Assembly (NCBI GenBank): GCA_044433285.1 | Contig: JAWXTU010000081.1 | Span: 1 to 9,952, forward strand | Length of the DNA: 9,952 nucleotides | Direction of reading: 5' to 3' | Source of the DNA: Aphodosoma sp044433285 | GTDB taxonomy: Bacteria; Bacteroidota; Bacteroidia; Bacteroidales; Paludibacteraceae | In this document: positions 1 to 8,048 of the stretch, in pieces | Layout of the letters: each line of letters starts with the position of its first letter | How positions within the stretch are numbered: the stretch's first letter is position 1 | Notes under the pieces: model-generated | What the model saw: only the letters and a program-made list of their open reading frames with translations | Databases searched by the model: none | What the model was told of the DNA's origin: nothing | Translations under genes and position numbers: made by a program

Positions 1-1
1 G

Positions 2-112
2 AAGATTGAAAATATTCTTAACAATAGACCTCGTAAAAGACTCGGTTACCTCACACCAAACGAAAAATTTAATCAATTAATTAATCAGGATTCTGTTGCA
101 TTTGCAAGTTGA
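2..112 (+). CDS. IS30-family transposase, C-terminal end only (5' part outside window)
   Basis: The frame entering at base 2 is open for 36 codons and ends in TGA at 110-112. It contains NNRPRKRLGYLTPNEKF, which is the hallmark C-terminal segment of IS30-family DDE transposases (NxRPRKxLGYxTPxE). These enzymes cut and join the ends of their own element and are usually a little over 300 residues long, so only about the last tenth is visible. The catalytic DDE residues lie outside the window and I cannot say whether the gene is intact. IS30 elements usually end within a few tens of bases after the transposase stop, so the right end of the element probably lies near 110-130, but I cannot define the inverted repeat without the left end. 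It marks the left edge of the defence genes. Confidence 0.8.
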   Translation, partial: KIENILNNRPRKRLGYLTPNEKFNQLINQDSVAFAS

Positions 113-348
113 ATTCAGCTTTGAATAACGATTATTCGATATTTGAGTAGTTTTTAAAATTGGTGAATAACATAAGTCATAAGCCTCAAAAAAACATTAT
201 AATAAGGCAAATTTACTGTAGTATTTATATGGTTTATTTATTGTAAATATAAATAAATTTTGTATCTTTGTGGGCAAATAAAAAACACTAATTAATCTAC
301 CATTGTTATTCTCGATAAATTAGGATAAAATTCATTTCTTAAAATAGA
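113..348. other. Non-coding region between the IS30 end and hsdR
   Basis: This AT-rich stretch of 236 bases has no credible gene in either strand. Its first part is probably the end of the IS30 element. Its middle holds the promoter candidate for the defence operon. The remainder is a leader of about 70 bases before the hsdR start. I see no convincing terminator, riboswitch or operator palindrome. Confidence 0.6.
239..270 (+). promoter_or_regulatory. Candidate Bacteroidota-type promoter for the operon
   Basis: TATCTTTG at 263-270 matches the Bacteroidota -7 element TAnnTTTG. TATTG at 239-243 is a partial match to the -33 element (TTTG), with 19 bases between the TTG and the -7 box, which is the usual spacing. 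Transcription would start at about 277, giving a leader of about 70 bases before the hsdR ATG. It is the only good match seen upstream of the seven-gene run. Confidence 0.6.
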
Positions 349-3300
349 ATGGTTATGAGAAACACCTTTAATGAAGATAGTAGAGTAAAGTTGCCTGCGC
401 TAATCCATTTGTGTAGATTAGGGTATAGATATGTGTCAATAAAAAGCCTTGATTTTGATGTAGATACCAATATCTCAAGACCTATCCTAAAAGAAAAACT
501 TTCAGAATTTAATCCCTCAGTAACCCCTTTAAAGTTAGATTTATTTATTGATAAATTAAACAGTATCTTAGATAATGATGATTTAGGGCGTGAGTTTTAT
601 TCGCTACTTACAGCGACATCAGGGATAAAGTTGGTTGATTTTGATAATCCTTACAACAATGATTTTGCATGTGTAACGGAATTTACATGTAAAAATGGCG
701 ACGATGAATTTCGCCCAGATATTACATTGCTTATTAATGGTTTACCTCTTTCATTTATTGAGGTTAAGAAACCAAACAATAAAGAGGGTATTTTAGCGGA
801 GAGAGATCGCATCAACAAACGCTTTAAAAACAGGCGTTTTAGGAGGTTTTTAAATCTCTGTCAACTTATGATATTTTCTAATAATCAAGAGTATGACGTA
901 GAGTCAATTGTACCAATACAGGGTGCATTTTACGCTACTAATGCGAGAGATAGAGCCTCATTTAATTGTTTCAGAGAGTCGGACAATAGTTTTTATGATA
1001 AAGTAAATTATCAAACAGTATCTGCCAAAGATGAGCAGTTTATACACAGAGATAATAACTCTGAGGTGATAATGCATACCCCTGAATATCAAACAAACAA
1101 ATCACTAACCACACCCACAAACAAGATTATTACATCGCTATTGAGTATTGGGCGTATTATTTATATGCTCAAATATAGTTTTGTGTATGTAGATCAAGAG
1201 CAGGATATTGAGAAACCAGATGGTACGATTGACAAAGTGCGTATACTTCAAAAACACGTGATGCGCTACCAACAACTGTTTGCCACCTATAAGATTGAGA
1301 GAATGCTAGATGCTGGCACAAAATCTGGTATAATTTGGCACACACAAGGAAGTGGAAAAACAGCCCTCGCTTACTATAATATCAAGCGATTGTATGATTA
1401 TTACGCTAAGAAAAGTGTAGTCCCTAAATTTTATTTTATAGTGGATAGATTAGATCTTTTGAATCAGTCTCTTATGGAGTTTGAGGATAGAGGTTTATCA
1501 GTTAATGTAGTAAAATCCAAGGATGAGTTGATGAAGCAATTCAGTATTAATACGTCTGTGCAAAATAAACAAGGAGCATTAGAAGTTACTGTTGTTAATA
1601 TTCAGAAATTTAAAGAAGAAAAGTCTACTGTATCAGTTCCAGATTATGCCATAAATATGCAGAGGGTATATTTCATTGATGAGGCGCATAGAGGATATAA
1701 ATTTGATGGTAGTTTCTTGGCAAACCTTTTGGATAGCGATCGCAATGCTATTAAAATTGCGCTTACAGGCACTCCGTTAATCGGCGAAGAACATAATTCT
1801 TGCAAGGTCTTCGGAAATTATATTGATAAATACTATTACAATCAGTCTATTTCAGACGGATATACTCTAAAGTTAATTCGCGAGGATATTGAGTCGAACT
1901 ATAAAATGCAGATAGAGCAGGTGTTAGCGGATATAAGGATAAAGAAAAAAGATGTAAAACGTGAGCAAATATTTTCTGAAATAGCGTATGTAAAAGCGAT
2001 GCTTGAATATATTTTATTAGATATGGTGCGTAGCCGTAATCAGCTGAAAGATAATACTATCGGAGGTATGATTGTTTGCGATTCTAATATGCAAGCAGAG
2101 ACGATGTTTTCGGTATTTAAAGATATGCAGGAGCAACATGGATTAAGAGCTTGTCTTATTCTACATGATGAAGATGATAGTGTTATACGAAAGAAAAATA
2201 TAAATAATTTCAAGAAGACCAATACAGTTGATTTTCTTATTGTTAATAAGATGCTGTTGACTGGATTTGATGCTCCACGTTTAAAGAAATTGTATTTAGG
2301 GCGACGAATAAAAGATCATAATTTATTGCAAGCTCTTACTCGCGTTAATCGTCCTTACAAAGAGTTTAAATATGGATATATTGTAGATTTTGCGGATATA
2401 TCAGAAGATTTTGCCGAAACAAATAAGGCTTATTTGGCTGAGTTGTATAGAGAGGTTGGCGAAGAGAATTATAATGAAGCGTATACAAATCTTTTTGAGA
2501 GTAACGAGGCTGTTGTTGAGCAGCTTAAGGATATAAAAGAGGTGCTCTTTTCTTATGATTTTACTAATGCCGAAGAGTTTCGTATACAGCTCGATCAGAT
2601 AGATGATAGAAAAGAAGTGCTTGAAATAAAAAAGAGTTTAGAGCAAGCCCGAGCACTTTCTAATACGATTCGTTCTTTTGGTGACGATGAGCTAAAAGAG
2701 AAATTTTCCGAGTTGGGATTTGATAGAATTAATGAGATGTACAATGTGGCATCTAGTAGACTGGATACTCTTAACCTAAAAGCTAATTTTGAACATCAAG
2801 ACGAAGTTGGTAATATTATCAACGAGGCGATGGCTACCATTACTTTTTCGTTTTATAAAGTTGGCGAAGAGGAGTTGCGAATGGTGGGTGAAGATTACGA
2901 GGAGGAATTTCAGAAAGTAACAAAAGAGTTTGTTAATAATTTCGATCAAGAAGATGAGGGGTATATTACTCTAGCTCAGGCTTTTAAGGACTATTTCAAG
3001 AAACGAGGATTAGAACCTAATAATGTAGCTGATGCAAAAGCAGGTGTTGAATATATGAAAGAGGTAATGGCAAAAATACGAGAAATTAATCGTAGAAACT
3101 CCAATTTGCAGCGCATGTATCAAGGCGATGAAAAGTTTGCTCGAGTTCATAAAAGAGTTGTGGAGCGAGGCATTATCTCAAAAAGAGAGAGTGAGGTTTG
3201 CGATATTTTAAATCGCTTAAAATCTGATATAGATGGGCAAATTATGCTTAATAGTGCAATTCTTCAAAATGATTTTTATTTTGAGGGAGTAGTAAAAAGG

Positions 3301-3474
3301 CTTGTTGGTGTAGGTTTCAACGAATTAAAGATAAAGGCAGAATTGAAAGACAAGAAAGATATCTCAGAACTTATTTCTCGTCAATATCTAAATCAATATC
3401 ACACGGTTAGATTGAAGACTCCCCCTGCTTATTACGATAATGAAACAATAGTGCGAATAGCAGCAGATAATTAA
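349..3474 (+). CDS. hsdR: Type I restriction enzyme R subunit (motor and nuclease)
   Basis: This is the restriction subunit of a type I system. It joins the HsdM/HsdS methylase, translocates DNA using ATP and cuts at a distance from unmethylated recognition sites. At 1041 residues it is full length for the family. The N-terminal PD-(D/E)xK nuclease is visible as D124 in RPDITL and E138/K140 in FIEVKK. The SF2 helicase motifs follow in order: Walker A TQGSGKT (332-338), Walker B DEAH (444-447), motif III TGTP (473-476), MLLTGFDAP (635-643), and motif VI QALTRVNRP (661-669). The remaining C-terminal third is charged and helical, as expected for the part that docks onto HsdM. All key residues are present, so it should be active. 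The ATG at 349 was taken; a second ATG two codons later (355) is equally possible because neither has a good ribosome binding site. hsdM follows after 7 bases. Confidence 0.95.
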   Translation: MVMRNTFNEDSRVKLPALIHLCRLGYRYVSIKSLDFDVDTNISRPILKEKLSEFNPSVTPLKLDLFIDKLNSILDNDDLGREFYSLLTATSGIKLVDFDNPYNNDFACVTEFTCKNGDDEFRPDITLLINGLPLSFIEVKKPNNKEGILAERDRINKRFKNRRFRRFLNLCQLMIFSNNQEYDVESIVPIQGAFYATNARDRASFNCFRESDNSFYDKVNYQTVSAKDEQFIHRDNNSEVIMHTPEYQTNKSLTTPTNKIITSLLSIGRIIYMLKYSFVYVDQEQDIEKPDGTIDKVRILQKHVMRYQQLFATYKIERMLDAGTKSGIIWHTQGSGKTALAYYNIKRLYDYYAKKSVVPKFYFIVDRLDLLNQSLMEFEDRGLSVNVVKSKDELMKQFSINTSVQNKQGALEVTVVNIQKFKEEKSTVSVPDYAINMQRVYFIDEAHRGYKFDGSFLANLLDSDRNAIKIALTGTPLIGEEHNSCKVFGNYIDKYYYNQSISDGYTLKLIREDIESNYKMQIEQVLADIRIKKKDVKREQIFSEIAYVKAMLEYILLDMVRSRNQLKDNTIGGMIVCDSNMQAETMFSVFKDMQEQHGLRACLILHDEDDSVIRKKNINNFKKTNTVDFLIVNKMLLTGFDAPRLKKLYLGRRIKDHNLLQALTRVNRPYKEFKYGYIVDFADISEDFAETNKAYLAELYREVGEENYNEAYTNLFESNEAVVEQLKDIKEVLFSYDFTNAEEFRIQLDQIDDRKEVLEIKKSLEQARALSNTIRSFGDDELKEKFSELGFDRINEMYNVASSRLDTLNLKANFEHQDEVGNIINEAMATITFSFYKVGEEELRMVGEDYEEEFQKVTKEFVNNFDQEDEGYITLAQAFKDYFKKRGLEPNNVADAKAGVEYMKEVMAKIREINRRNSNLQRMYQGDEKFARVHKRVVERGIISKRESEVCDILNRLKSDIDGQIMLNSAILQNDFYFEGVVKRLVGVGFNELKIKAELKDKKDISELISRQYLNQYHTVRLKTPPAYYDNETIVRIAADN

Positions 3475-3481
3475 AAAAAAG

Positions 3482-5122
3482 ATGACATCACAAATAGAAC
3501 AACAGACAAAAGAATTAATTGACGACCTAAAGTCCACCTGTGGGTCTTATGGTTTGGGAAATGATGGTAATGAGTATAAAATCATTACTCAAATGTTTCT
3601 TTATAAGTTTATTAACGATAAATTTGGGTATGAGGTAAAAAATCTTAATAGCCCATATAAAGCTAGAATTGCAAATGCAAAAAATTGGGAGGCAGGATTA
3701 AAAACTCTCACAGAAGATGAGTACGAAGATTTGGTAGAGTATAATATACCAGCGAGTAGTCCAAAATTAAAACCGCAGCATTTTATCTCTACACTCTGGA
3801 ACCAACAGGGTAAAGGCGATTTTGCAACACTTTTAGATGCAACCCTTGTGGATGTTGGAAATTACAATGCAGGTATATTTTCGGTTAAGACAGCAAACGA
3901 TACAAGCGTTGCACTGTTTGAGAATATCACTACATACATTCCAGATTCAGCGCAGCGAGATGATTTTGCACGTGCACTTATATCTCGTTTGGTTAATTTT
4001 AATTTTGAGGTACTATTTTGTCAAAAAAATGATTTCTTTGCCACCATTTTTGAGTATTTAATTAAAGATTATAACAAAGATGGAGGAGGAAAATATGCAG
4101 AGTATTACACCCCTCACTCGGTAGCGGCTATTATGTCCAGATTGCTTATCAAAGAGAATGAAGATATTAAGAGTGTCAGTTGTTACGACCCATCAGCAGG
4201 GTCAGGTACACTGCTGATGTCTATTGCCCACGCCATAGGTGATGATAGATGTACAATATATAGTCAAGATATTAGTCAGAAGTCCTCTAAAATGCTAAGG
4301 ATGAATTTGATATTAAATAACCTTGTACACTCTATACATAATGTTATTCAAGGCGATACACTCGCTACTCCGTATCATAAAAATTCAGATGGCACACTAA
4401 AGGTGTTTGATTATATCGTCAGTAATCCACCTTTCAAGTTAGACTTTAGCGATAATCAGGCAGCACTAGCAGCCAACACTAACCGCTTTTGGGCGGGTGT
4501 GCCTAAAGTACCAGGCAAAAAGAAAGATAGTATGGCTATCTATCTGCTGTTTTTGCAGCATATTATGAACTCGTTGAGTACTAGAGGTAAAGCCGCTGTT
4601 GTTATCCCTACTGGGTTCATTACAGCCAAGAGTGGTATCGAGAAGAAGATTAGAGAACAAATGGTCGAAAAGAGAATGATTGCAGGCGTAGTCTCTATGC
4701 CTAGTAATATATTTGCAACCACAGGAACCAATGTTTCGGTGCTGTTTCTCAATAAAGCCAATACGTCAGATAAAGTGGTTCTTATAGATGCTTCTAAATT
4801 AGGTATTACGGTAAAAGAAGATGGAAACCAACGTACAAAATTGGAGCGAGCTGATGAAGATAAAATCGTTAATGCATTCCATAATCAAGAGGTGATTGAT
4901 GATTTTTCGGTAGTAGTTAGTTATGATGAAATTATCGAAAAGGGGCACTCTTTTAGCGCAGGTCAATATTTCGATATTAAGATAGAGTATACAGAGATTA
5001 CAGCTGAAGAGTTTAGCCAAAAGATGGCAGCGCATAAACAATCACTTTCTTCACTTTTTGCGGAGTCTGCACAGCTCGAAAAAGATATTATGAACCATTT
5101 AGACAGCCTACATTATGAGTGA
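3482..5122 (+). CDS. hsdM: Type I restriction-modification DNA methyltransferase (adenine-N6)
   Basis: This is the modification subunit, which uses S-adenosylmethionine to methylate adenine within the target chosen by HsdS and is also required for restriction. The 546-residue protein has the usual plan. The N-terminal helical domain (about 1-180) resembles the HsdM N-terminal family. Next comes YAEYYTP (205-211), typical just before the methylase core. The SAM-binding motif I DPSAGSGT lies at 236-243 and the catalytic motif IV NPPF at 315-318, the amino-methyltransferase version of N/DPPY. The order is that of gamma-class adenine methylases. All core motifs are intact. The start ATG lies 7 bases after the hsdR stop, preceded by a run of A and no Shine-Dalgarno sequence. 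Its 3' end overlaps the start of the yhcG-like gene by 8 bases, suggesting coupled translation. Confidence 0.95.
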   Translation: MTSQIEQQTKELIDDLKSTCGSYGLGNDGNEYKIITQMFLYKFINDKFGYEVKNLNSPYKARIANAKNWEAGLKTLTEDEYEDLVEYNIPASSPKLKPQHFISTLWNQQGKGDFATLLDATLVDVGNYNAGIFSVKTANDTSVALFENITTYIPDSAQRDDFARALISRLVNFNFEVLFCQKNDFFATIFEYLIKDYNKDGGGKYAEYYTPHSVAAIMSRLLIKENEDIKSVSCYDPSAGSGTLLMSIAHAIGDDRCTIYSQDISQKSSKMLRMNLILNNLVHSIHNVIQGDTLATPYHKNSDGTLKVFDYIVSNPPFKLDFSDNQAALAANTNRFWAGVPKVPGKKKDSMAIYLLFLQHIMNSLSTRGKAAVVIPTGFITAKSGIEKKIREQMVEKRMIAGVVSMPSNIFATTGTNVSVLFLNKANTSDKVVLIDASKLGITVKEDGNQRTKLERADEDKIVNAFHNQEVIDDFSVVVSYDEIIEKGHSFSAGQYFDIKIEYTEITAEEFSQKMAAHKQSLSSLFAESAQLEKDIMNHLDSLHYE

Positions 5123-6164
5123 TGAAATATTGAAACAAGAAGAGAGCCTTTTTGCGGATCTGTGTAAAATTATAGATAACACCAAACATCGAGTAGCTAC
5201 TGCCGTTAATAGCGGTATAACTTTAATGTATTGGGGTGTGGGAAGTCGCATCAATTCTGATGTGCTTGATAATGAGCGCGCGGAGTATGGTAAACAAATT
5301 GTGTCGACGTTATCGACACAATTAAATAATAAGTATAAGACATCGGAGTTTCATCCGAGAAAACTACGTCGAATGATGCAGTTTGCTTCTCTTATGCCAG
5401 ATTTAAAGATTGTGTCGACGCTGTCGACACAATTGTATTGGTCTCATTTTGTGGAAGTTCTGCCTATAAAAGACGATGTGCAAAGGGAGTTTTATCTTAC
5501 TATGGCTTCTTCCGAAAGTTGGAGTATACAGACGCTTCGTGAGCGTATAGATAGTATGCTCTACGAGCGCACTGTGATAAGTGGCAAACCAGAAGAGTTT
5601 GTAAAACAAGAATTGGCAAAATTGCGTGACGACAATGTTCTTTCGCCAGATTTAGTATTTAAAAGTCCTTATTTCCTTGATTTTACAGGATTGAAAGGCT
5701 TTTATAGCGAGCGTGATTTAGAGGATATGCTACTTGCGGAACTGCAAAAATTCATATTAGAATTAGGCAATGGATTTACTTTTGTCGAGAGGCAGAAGCG
5801 AATGGTCATAGATGGCGAGGATTTCAAGTTAGATTTGCTTTTCTATCATCGCAAACTTAAACGATTAGTTGCAATAGATTTAAAACTTGGCAAATTCAAG
5901 GCAGCCTATAAAGGCCAAATGGAGTTGTATTTACGCTGGTTAGATAAATACGAACGACAAGAGGGCGAGGAGTCGCCACTTGGTTTATTGCTTTGTAGCG
6001 AGGGCGGACAAGAGCAAATCGAACTCCTAAAACTTGGTGAAGCAGGCATTCAAGTATCACAATACTACACCGAATTACCTGATAAAAAACTCCTCGAAGA
6101 ACATTTACATCGTCAGATGAAGATAGCACAAGAACGACTTGATATGCAATTTGATAAGGAATAA
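5115..6164 (+). CDS. yhcG: YhcG/DUF1016-family PD-(D/E)xK nuclease-like protein
   Basis: This 349-residue protein belongs to the YhcG/DUF1016 family, recognised from its N-terminal helical domain (about 10-160, containing LRRMMQFASLMPD and YWSHFVEVLPI) and its C-terminal nuclease-fold domain (about 200-330). In the latter, FKLDLLFYHRKLKRLVAIDLK supplies the conserved pattern, with the first D in KLDLLF and the second acidic residue and lysine in IDLKLG (D-x-K in place of E-x-K). The following KGQMELYLRWLDKYE is also typical. The family is often found beside or inside type I restriction-modification loci, but its exact role is not settled; an accessory nuclease or DNA-binding role is inferred. 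The gene overlaps hsdM by 8 bases and precedes hsdS by 5, so it is built into the operon. IVSTLSTQL occurs twice (about residues 62-70 and 99-107), each copy encoded by a DNA palindrome listed separately. Confidence 0.85.
   Translation: MSDEILKQEESLFADLCKIIDNTKHRVATAVNSGITLMYWGVGSRINSDVLDNERAEYGKQIVSTLSTQLNNKYKTSEFHPRKLRRMMQFASLMPDLKIVSTLSTQLYWSHFVEVLPIKDDVQREFYLTMASSESWSIQTLRERIDSMLYERTVISGKPEEFVKQELAKLRDDNVLSPDLVFKSPYFLDFTGLKGFYSERDLEDMLLAELQKFILELGNGFTFVERQKRMVIDGEDFKLDLLFYHRKLKRLVAIDLKLGKFKAAYKGQMELYLRWLDKYERQEGEESPLGLLLCSEGGQEQIELLKLGEAGIQVSQYYTELPDKKLLEEHLHRQMKIAQERLDMQFDKE
5297..5323 (+). repeat. Palindromic repeat copy 1 inside yhcG
   Basis: AATTGTGTCGA (5297-5307) and TCGACACAATT (5313-5323) are perfect reverse complements separated by five bases (CGTTA). 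The palindrome encodes VSTLST. The same sequence recurs 111 bases later with two differences. Confidence 0.85.
5409..5434 (+). repeat. Palindromic repeat copy 2 inside yhcG
   Basis: ATTGTGTCGAC (5409-5419) and GTCGACACAAT (5423-5433) are perfect reverse complements around a three-base centre (GCT). Compared with copy 1 (5298-5323), 24 of 26 bases are identical. The two differences fall in one leucine codon (TTA against CTG), so the protein repeat is unchanged. Confidence 0.85.
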
Positions 6165-6169
6165 CAATA

Positions 6170-7426
6170 ATGAATAAGCCTAAATATATAATAGACACTA
6201 TAGACTACTTTATCTCTGGCGACTGGGGTAATGAGGAGGCGAGTTTTGATGCACCTAATAGAGTTAGATGTATCAGAGGTGCTGATATAAATAGTGCTAA
6301 CGAAAATAATAACGAGTCAATACCGACAAGGTATATTAGCGATAATTCAAAGCAGAAGAAATTACTATCTGCAGGTAATATTATTGTTGAAAAATCGGGA
6401 GGTAGCCCAACTCAATCGACAGGGCGAGTTGCATACATATCTGATTCAATTATTAATAATGAGGATGTTGTGTGTTCTAACTTCTGTGCGGCATTTAAGA
6501 TTAAAGATGTGTATGATCCAAAGTATATATATTACTATTTAAAGTATATGTATAATTTGGGTGTATTCTTCAACTTTGAAGGCAAAACATCTGGAATTAA
6601 AAATTTACAATTAGAGCAAGCGTATAATAATATACCGATCAGAGATATTGATATTTTAGAACAACAAAAAATCGCATCTGTATTATCAGCGTTAGATAAA
6701 AAGATAGAGCTAAATAACAAAATAATAAAAGAGCTAGAAACAATGAGTAAAGAACTATACGACTATTGGTTCGTACAGTTCGACTTCCCCGAAGCCAACG
6801 GCAAACCCTACCGCACAAGCGGTGGCGCAATGACCTACAACACCACCCTCAAACGAGAAATTCCCCTCGGCTGGGAAGTGAAAACTTTGTCAAGTATTGC
6901 AAATATTACAATGGGGCAATCTCCTAATGGCGAAAGCTATAATGAAACTGGTGATGGTGCTATATTTTATCAAGGATGTACTGATTTTGGGAAAATATTT
7001 CCCACAGTTCGTCAATACACTACAGCTCCATCAAGGATGGCAATGAAAGGCGATATTTTAATGAGTGTAAGAGCTCCTGTTGGAACACTTAATTTTGCCA
7101 ATACTGATTGCTGTATAGGACGAGGTTTATGTGCAATGAATAGTAAAAATACTACCATCTCATACTTATACCAAGTAGTATGTCAATTGGAGAGCATTTT
7201 TAATCAAAGAAACTCCGATGGAACGACTTTTGGGTCTATAACGAAAGATGACTTATTCTCTTTGCCCGTCATCGCAACAAACAATGATTTAGAGCATACG
7301 TTCGAAAGTGTAGCAGGAAAATATTTATCAAAGATATTTGCTGCAGCAAATGAAAACCAAGAACTAACCACCCTTAGAGACTGGCTACTACCAATGTTAA
7401 TGAACGGACAGATAGCAATTAAATAA
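6170..7426 (+). CDS. hsdS: Type I restriction-modification specificity subunit
   Basis: This subunit chooses the DNA target for both methylation and cutting. The 418-residue protein has the complete two-part structure. The first target recognition domain (about 1-160) contains SGDWGNEE and RCIRGADI. The first long conserved helix (about 162-196) contains EQQKIASVLSALDKKIELNN, followed by a linker with DYWFVQFDFPEANGKPYR (about 198-215). The second recognition domain (about 236-368) contains MGQSPNGESYNE and SVRAPVG, and the second helix (about 372-405) ends in LRDWLLPMLMNGQI. Two half-sites predict a bipartite target, whose sequence cannot be read from here. The gene starts 5 bases after the yhcG stop. 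The linker DNA (about 6770-6880) is far richer in G+C than the recognition domains, suggesting a mosaic gene. No second hsdS copy or recombinase gene is present in the window. Confidence 0.93.
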   Translation: MNKPKYIIDTIDYFISGDWGNEEASFDAPNRVRCIRGADINSANENNNESIPTRYISDNSKQKKLLSAGNIIVEKSGGSPTQSTGRVAYISDSIINNEDVVCSNFCAAFKIKDVYDPKYIYYYLKYMYNLGVFFNFEGKTSGIKNLQLEQAYNNIPIRDIDILEQQKIASVLSALDKKIELNNKIIKELETMSKELYDYWFVQFDFPEANGKPYRTSGGAMTYNTTLKREIPLGWEVKTLSSIANITMGQSPNGESYNETGDGAIFYQGCTDFGKIFPTVRQYTTAPSRMAMKGDILMSVRAPVGTLNFANTDCCIGRGLCAMNSKNTTISYLYQVVCQLESIFNQRNSDGTTFGSITKDDLFSLPVIATNNDLEHTFESVAGKYLSKIFAAANENQELTTLRDWLLPMLMNGQIAIK

Positions 7427-7427
7427 T

Positions 7428-8042
7428 ATGGTAAAACAGTGGCGATATACTAATGAGTTTAATGGAGTAGCTAAATTTATGTTATTCCTATCTTCTTATG
7501 CGCCATTGTTTTTTCTTATTGGTTTTAAACAAATATATACCAATAGGTTATTTTTGCATTGGGGAGGATTTAGTTGGGATTCAGTATCTATTTGGTTTGA
7601 AAATTTCGCCCTTGCAACTGTATTAATAATTGTCGCATTAGTCGGAATCTTTGGTGTAATTCTTATATTTAGAAAACTCAGTAAAGACTCTGTTAATGGT
7701 AATAATGTAACAGTAGTATCTGTAGGGAATAAAAACAGTGAATCTATAGGATATATAGCTACCTATATTGTCCCATTTTTATTTGAAAACTTTAACTCAA
7801 TGTATGAGCTTATAGCATTATCAATATTACTTCTAATTATATACAATATCTATGTCAATTCAAGTCTATTATTGGTAAATCCGATTCTTAACTTTAATTA
7901 TTCAATTTATGAAATAACATATAAATTAGGAGATAAAGAGAGAACAGGATTACTTATTTCTAAAAAATGTCATATGATATATGAAGAAGACAAAATAAAA
8001 ATATATGAAATAGGATATAAATTATATTACAAAAACAACTAA
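7428..8042 (+). CDS. kwaA: Four-helix membrane protein, probable KwaA of a Kiwa anti-phage system
   Basis: This is a 204-residue integral membrane protein. Hydrophobic segments lie at about 13-35, 59-82, 107-120 and 126-150, followed by a polar, lysine-rich tail of about 54 residues (151-204) likely to be cytoplasmic. The short third segment with IGYIATYIVPFLFENF resembles what I recall of KwaA proteins. In the described Kiwa system, KwaA is a small membrane protein with four helices that senses phage at the envelope and works with a DUF4868 partner, KwaB. The gene immediately downstream looks like KwaB, and this pairing is the main support for the name. The start is one base after the hsdS stop, with no Shine-Dalgarno sequence. 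Taken alone, the protein could only be called a hypothetical membrane protein. Confidence 0.72.
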   Translation: MVKQWRYTNEFNGVAKFMLFLSSYAPLFFLIGFKQIYTNRLFLHWGGFSWDSVSIWFENFALATVLIIVALVGIFGVILIFRKLSKDSVNGNNVTVVSVGNKNSESIGYIATYIVPFLFENFNSMYELIALSILLLIIYNIYVNSSLLLVNPILNFNYSIYEITYKLGDKERTGLLISKKCHMIYEEDKIKIYEIGYKLYYKNN

Positions 8043-8048
8043 AATATT

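Noticed and set aside
182..208. GCCT...AGGC pairing near the left end as a transposase terminator
   Set aside because: Only four pairs with a long loop and no following T-run; not distinguishable from chance.
2040..2222. Open frame on the minus strand inside hsdR
   Set aside because: It lies wholly within a well-supported motor domain, with low-complexity Phe/Ser-rich translation and no family resemblance.
4466..5041. Several minus-strand frames inside hsdM
   Set aside because: All are antisense shadows of the methylase core and show no plausible starts or domains.
5896..6198. 100-codon minus-strand frame across the end of yhcG
   Set aside because: It is antisense to conserved yhcG sequence, reads into the hsdS start and has no recognisable domain.
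6294..6542. Alternative + frame inside the first hsdS recognition domain
   Set aside because: It is nested in the intact hsdS frame, whose translation matches the family throughout.
6170..7426. Phase-variable invertible hsdS locus
   Set aside because: No second or partial hsdS copy, no inverted recombination repeats flanking recognition domains and no recombinase gene are visible in the window.
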